Shown here: piece by piece, positions 59,187 through 64,000 of the stretch
How positions within the stretch are numbered: position 1 is the stretch's first letter
Layout: each line of letters begins with the position of its first letter
Origin: Eopsaltria australis
Lineage: Eukaryota > Chordata > Aves > Passeriformes > Petroicidae
NCBI GenBank assembly: GCA_034509425.1
Contig: JAVTVJ010000117.1
Location: forward strand, 620,001-684,000
Direction: 5' to 3'
DNA length: 64,000 nucleotides
Program-made: the position numbers and the translations under genes
Notes under the pieces: model-generated
Database searches by the model: none
The model's input: the letters and a program-made list of their open reading frames with translations, nothing else
What the model was told of the DNA's origin: nothing

Positions 59187-61485
59187 TTAATTATATAATA
59201 ATGAAGAGATATCATCCGCACTTCCCTCTCTATGAGCCAATTTGACTCAGAGAGGAAGACACTGCTGAAAATGTATCTTGAAATTAGAAATTTAAACTAT
59301 GTTTGCTCTCTTGGGGTGGGAATCGACACCTCCGTGGTTAGGATGCTTTGGGAAAGCTCCAATCTCCACAGTAAGGCAGGAGCTGTGGGTATTTGGGACT
59401 GCTCATTAAAACAAAATAGCTTTTTAAAAACCTGTTTTTCAAAATAAATTTCCCCTTAACTCCCTGATGCCAGCAGATTTCTCCCTTGTGATAAGTCCAC
59501 TAGCAGCTCAAAAAGAATAAATAAATAAACATGAAAACCCCTGGCTGCTAATGAGAGCCCCAGAAGCAGGACTGGGGCTTGATACATCTCCTCTGCTGCT
59601 TGATTTCTGTGGGAAGGTTCCAGCCCCTGCATGATGTCAGCCTGAACGTCTGGCTCCAATACCTGAATTTTCATAAATTTTCCAATCAACTCTGGAGTCC
59701 CAAAGGGGCTGTAAGGACTTAAAATCAAGGATTGAGGAGAGCTGCAGTTGTGCAGTGTGTGGAGTAGCCTCCTGTTTTTCTTCCCTCATCACTGCGTGCT
59801 GGAGCATTAAGCTGCTGCTGCTCTCTCCAGATTGATGGCAGAGTCCTGTGATGCTTCTTCAGGGTGCACTTGTGTTAATTGAGATAAATATTCTTCTGCA
59901 AGACGCAGCTGGTGCTCAAGGAGTCCTGGAAGATATATTATCTGATTTGAGGAGGCCGATTTCTCATGATTTATTTTCATGTTACACAGTTCCGAGGGTG
60001 AATCTTCAGGCTTTGTGTCAGTATCTATAATTTTGGCAGCAACCTGGTGCTCCTTGTTTCAACAAACTTGTTTTCTAAACTGTCTGCCTACATTGTGTTC
60101 ATGACTGCATCTCTGTGGGTTAAACTCTTTTTATGTTCTGAGCTTTATGCACGGAACAGCAAGCTCAGATGGAGAGTTGTGCTTAGGGAAAGCATCAAAT
60201 ATAACTGCTCCTTCCTCAAAAATGGAATAATTTCCTTATCTTTAGTCAAGTTAAGAGATATATCAGCATAAGTACCCTGTGCTCTTACATCTTCAAATGG
60301 CAATATTTCAGCTCATGGCAAATAACAAAAAAAAATTTAGGGTTTCCAATCCAATGTCCACCTGTCTCCTGCCTTCTGGCCCCCAAATCCTCTCTTTCTA
60401 AGCTTGCTGAACAAACATGAATGTGGATCATATACCTTTGGAAAGAGGAATCTGTTTCAATCCTCATTCATCAGTCTCCCACTGTTTCTTCTTCTAACCA
60501 GAACTAAAGCTTTACATTCCATGAATCAACTTTCAACCAAAGCTGTTGAAAATCTAGGTCATGGGAATTATCATCACCTGAAATTCACAGATAATTGGGA
60601 GAAAAATTCAGTCAGTATAGCAGGAGAAGCAAGCAGATTTTTTTCTACTTTGATTTGGCATATAAAACACTAGAAATAAGGAAAAAACCAATATTCCCCA
60701 ATACTGTGAAACACATTCTGTTACTTCTTGAAAAATACACTTAAATTCCCATTGTTCTTCCTTCTTCCATGAGAAATAGAAACCTCAAAAAAACATAGAA
60801 AAAGCCAGTGCTTCAAATAATGAGCTGCTGAAGATTGAAAAAACTCTTCTCCAACAGTATTGGAGGCTGTGTAAACACTGGTTATATTAAAGGTTAAGTG
60901 TCTTCCCAAATGTGAAGTCAGCTGTGCAATGGTCTGTGGGATGATTAAGAGCCCACCTGATCCTTTTCATGACTGTAATTGAGAAGTTGTTTCCCCATTT
61001 GAGTGTTTTATTTTAAATTATGCAAAGTTGCCACTTACTCTTTAGTAATACATGAGCAAGGGAAATTCAACAGATGGTGTCACACCAAGCAGGACCATCT
61101 CATTTGAAATTACTTTAGCAAAAATTGCATTTGGTAGAGGCAGACACACTTTGGGACATGGCTGTTTTAGATGTTGCTGTTGCTGTCTTAAGGATTCTTT
61201 GTAGATTGAATTACTAACTTAACATTCACACAATTTCCGCAGTAATCTAACTGTGCTGCTGCAGTGCAAGTTTTCTTGCTCAGAGAGTGGATATAGCCCA
61301 TTCAAAAGACAGAGAGATCTAGGGGATCACATAAGAGTTTTATTTCAATGAAATAAAATTTTCAATCAGAAAATTTATTTCACTGTATTTAATAATTGAT
61401 TTTGCATGATGTAAAACTGAATATAATAGATATTCAGATGACATCTTGGCCTTTCAAGCATCCTTGACCTGGGTCTGAAGGGAAC
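59187..61485. other. unique DNA with exon-like minus-strand frame
   Basis: 59456-59728 is open on the minus strand for 90 codons. Just inside its start, the minus strand has a pyrimidine-rich acceptor-like sequence ending in TCCTTACAG before CCCCTTTGG (about 59708). No product is recognised. The rest shows nothing. Confidence 0.4.
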
Positions 61486-61650
61486 AGCAGCTGGTACAGA
61501 GCTGTGTTTTACACTTGTGATCAAAAAAAGCACTAATAAAACACTTGTGTTTTAGCTATTGCTGAACTCTGTTCACATGATGTTAAGTGTTGTGTTTCTC
61601 ACTGTGCCCCACCCTGAATTGACTGGGGGCGAGCAAGATGCTGGGAGAAC
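61486..61650 (+). mobile_element. ERVL-like LTR 5' fragment
   Basis: The plus strand carries AGCAGCTGGTACAGAGCTGT, an AAACACTTGTGTTTTAGCTA block, TTGCTGAACTCTGTTCACAT, TCTCACTGTGCCCCACCCTG and GACTGGGGGCGAGCAAGATG. These are the first ~150 bases of the same broad LTR class as the minus-strand copy at 4512-5114. Only the U3 start remains, and a CR1 follows at once. Confidence 0.65.
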
Positions 61651-61654
61651 TGAA

Positions 61655-62238
61655 CTACCTAAAGATGTTGAGGGAAGTGATTCTGTCCCTCTGCTCTGCT
61701 CTGGTGAGACCCCACCTGGAGCATTGTGTCCAGTTCTGGGGTTTCAGCACAGGAAGGACCTGTTGGAACCAGTCCAGAGGAGGCCACCAAGGCAATCCAG
61801 AGGGATGGATCCTCTCCAGCCTATGAGGAAAGGCTGAGAGATTTGTGTTGGTTCAGCCTGGAAAGGAAGAAGCTTTGGGGTGACTCGATTTTGGCTTTCC
61901 AGTACCTGGAAGGAGCCTATAAGATGGAGAGAGAATTTTTTCAAGGGTCTGGATTGCCAGGACAAGGAGGAATGGCTTCAAGCTGTAAGAAAGTAGGTTT
62001 ATACTGGATAATATGAAAAAATTCTTTCCTGTGTGGGTGGTGAGGCACTGAAACAGTTTGTCCAAAGAAGCTGTTTCTGCCCCATGCCAGGAAGTGTTCA
62101 AGGCCAGGCTGGATGGGGTTCTGAGCAAGCTGTTCTAATGGAAGGTGCCCCTGCCCATGGCAGGGGTGCTGGATCTATTTGATATTTAAGGTCCTTTCCA
62201 ACACAAGCCATTCTATGCTTCTGTGATTCTATGATATT
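61655..62238 (+). mobile_element. CR1 LINE, ~580-bp 3' part
   Basis: Translation near the start gives LREVILSLCSALVRPHLEHC in one phase and then LCWFSLERKKLWGDSILAFQ in another, the end of the CR1 RT frame with a frameshift. The untranslated 3' region follows: TTCTTTCCTGTGTGGGTGGT, AGGCCAGGCTGGATGGGGTT, CTGCCCATGGCAGGGGTGCT, a TTTAAGGTCCTTTCCAACAC block and the tail TTCTATGCTTCTGTGATTCT. The catalytic core is absent. It sits against an LTR fragment on its left and faces an oppositely oriented CR1 tail on its right. Confidence 0.95.
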
Positions 62239-62251
62239 CCATATCATGTGA

Positions 62252-62330
62252 CATAAAATCACAGAAAGTCCTGAATTAAAAGGAACCCAAAATGATCATT
62301 GAAGTCGAGCTCCTGAAATGCATGTCAGTA
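62252..62330 (-). mobile_element. CR1 LINE terminal fragment, tail-to-tail with its neighbour
   Basis: The plus strand starts ACATAAAATCACAGAAAGTC, CTGAATTAAAAGGAACCCAA and ATGATCATTGAAGTCGAGCT, the reverse complement of the CR1 group also seen at 49603-49785. Only about 75 bases remain. Its tail faces the tail of the preceding CR1 across about 15 bases. Confidence 0.75.
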
Positions 62331-64000
62331 AAAAGGGAGAGAAGCAGATTTAGGGAAGTTAGCCATTTATTGTTCAGGAATTGAGTGGGATTTGGTCTAC
62401 TCATGGGAGATTGTGAGTAATTATCTTTGAATCTCACATTCATTTGGAATACAGTGTTAGCTTGATATTGTGAATTGGACATGCTTCAAAACCTATATTT
62501 TGCCTTCCTTTGAGGCCTATTTGTTTAGTCAATGCTCAGTTTGTGTTTGAGGTAGCTTTTTAATGGTATCCTCATTAATGTCCTCAAAGACAGTTCTCCA
62601 TGGCACCATTCTAAAGAGAAAGAGAAAAACATGATGAAAAGTAAATGCCTGCGATCTACTGGATCAGGAAATACCTAGTGAACAGTAAAAAGCAAAGGAC
62701 AAGAATTTAAAGCTTTTAGACCTTCTTAGATATTAAATGAAAGAGAAGATTTTGAAATTATCATCCATCAGGACTGCCAGAGGAAAGAAAGATATCTTCT
62801 CTTGACTACAAATGAGTCTGTTGTTTTCCAGATTCCTACAAAGGAGTAATAAATAGTACTGATTCACTGTCTGAATTCTTGAAATTATTGCTCAAATGAG
62901 TTTCATGAGAGTGAACAAAGTGGTTCTTAATCTTCTGGGTAACTTTGAGGGACACAATGGTAGTGAATTAACCACTCGCCATGTCCATCTGTCAAATATT
63001 CAGAAACAGCTGAAGCTCAGTAACAAGCAGGATGCAAATTCAAATGATATTGTTCCATGTCCTTACTCTACTGACATTCAAACAGACTGACAGTAAACAA
63101 GATCTGCTATCAGTCAATTAGTAAATTCTCTGTCTTCTTTTTTTTTTCTTCCTGAAACTGCAGTCATGTCCAGCTCATAAATATAAATTTGTGTGTGTGT
63201 GTGTGTTCCTTAAAGTTGAGTACAGCAGCAAGTCCCTTCATCAGAATATTCTCTCACTTTGGGTACAACCACTAGCCCGCTCCCAGACAAGGTCCATAAA
63301 AGACAAGGCTACAGCTCTGCTTAGGGAAGGACTGAAAATCTTCCTTGGAACTGAATCAGTTATGGGTAGAGCAGCCCTTTGCACAGTTTGACTTGCTTCA
63401 AAAACAAGTGTCCCAATCAATTCCCAACCAGCACTCAGGATTTAGCACAGTCTAGAGATTATTTCCAATAAACACCTTGGATGAACATACAAGATTGTTG
63501 AGAGTAATAGTGTTTAACAGGTGTTAACAACAGGAGGGACATGGATTGTTCCATGACAGTTGGCATTGCTGCCAGATAAGAGTATGAATTAAGAATGTTT
63601 AATTTACAAAAGATCTTTAAAGTTATCCCAGTGTCCTTTGGAGTCATTTCTGTTTCCAGAGGACATGGAAACAAGCTGTGACTGAAGTAAAACTCTGCAG
63701 GTTCTGTGGTGTATATAATGGTACCTACATAGTCTGAGTCAAAGGTTTTCTTGCCTCTCTCTGTAGTGACTTCAGCAAATTCTCCTGAGTGATTTGAGTT
63801 CAGATAAATGAAATCATTGTAGCACCTTATATATTTTCTGTGGGTTTGCTTTTGGGGTTTGGGTTTTTAGTTTTAGTGTTCTGTTGTTTTTTGGATTCTT
63901 TTAATAAACATGCAAGAAAAAGAGTTTCTGTCATTTTCCACTTTATTCTGCTGAAGCTGACCCTGGTTAATTAAAACCCTATTAAAATGTAGTTGTGAAC
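62331..64000. other. unique AT-rich DNA
   Basis: No gene or further repeat family recognised. It contains only a (GT)8 run at 63191-63206 and T/G-rich stretches near 63840-63890. Confidence 0.5.
63191..63206. repeat. (GT)8 microsatellite
   Basis: Eight uninterrupted GT units. Confidence 0.95.

Noticed and set aside
1..64000. tRNA, rRNA, snRNA genes and CRISPR arrays
   Set aside because: No cloverleaf with A and B boxes, no rRNA core sequence and no spaced direct repeats were seen by eye. A covariance-model scan would be needed to exclude small RNA genes fully.

Overview
This window looks like an AT-rich gene desert or long intron from a bird nuclear genome. The main reason is the repeat content: about twenty 5'-truncated CR1 LINE fragments, several carrying the CR1 3' tail of ATTCTATG/ATTCTGTG octamers, plus long terminal repeats (LTRs) of endogenous retroviruses that resemble avian ERV LTRs. 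I saw no mammalian-type L1 or Alu-like SINEs. A passerine or other neoavian bird is my inference from the LTR types; the species cannot be fixed. I find no confident protein-coding exon, RNA gene, CRISPR array or prokaryotic-style operon. The open frames present are short and are explained by chance, base composition, microsatellites or retroelements.

Layout. 1-5.1 kb: unique AT-rich DNA, a minus-strand CR1 (979-1160), an old plus-strand CR1 (3550-3885) and a minus-strand ERVL-like LTR (4512-5114). 5.1-13.4 kb: unique DNA with a 14-bp perfect hairpin (6951-6982), a 245-bp polypurine microsatellite (9248-9492), two CR1 scraps and an (AAAAT)n array (11597-11664). 13.4-14.6 kb: an avian ERV LTR with a CR1 nested in it. 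14.6-34.4 kb: mostly unique AT-rich DNA with a head-to-head CR1 pair near 18 kb, a T26/(GTTTT)n tract at 27.34 kb, a G-quadruplex-type run at 28.68 kb and a CR1 at 28.9-29.15 kb. 34,428-35,195: a complete solo LTR on the minus strand with TG...CA ends and a 4-bp GTGA target duplication. 35.2-53.7 kb: unique DNA with nine CR1 pieces and a second microsatellite of the same 7-mer, in inverted orientation (49,949-50,106). 53.7-64 kb: the CR1-richest part, with the four longest CR1 copies (53.7, 55.9, 58.6 and 61.7 kb), a short ERVL-like LTR piece at 61.5 kb and AT microsatellites.

The CR1 copies keep parts of the 3' end of the reverse-transcriptase frame but are broken by frameshifts, stops and deletions, and none could be active. 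The LTRs are solitary, with no gag, pol or env beside them. The remaining interest lies in nested and composite insertions, two related triplex-prone repeats, hairpins, a few exon-like segments and a few possible conserved non-coding elements. All of these need comparative or transcript data. I did not find a new biological system here.
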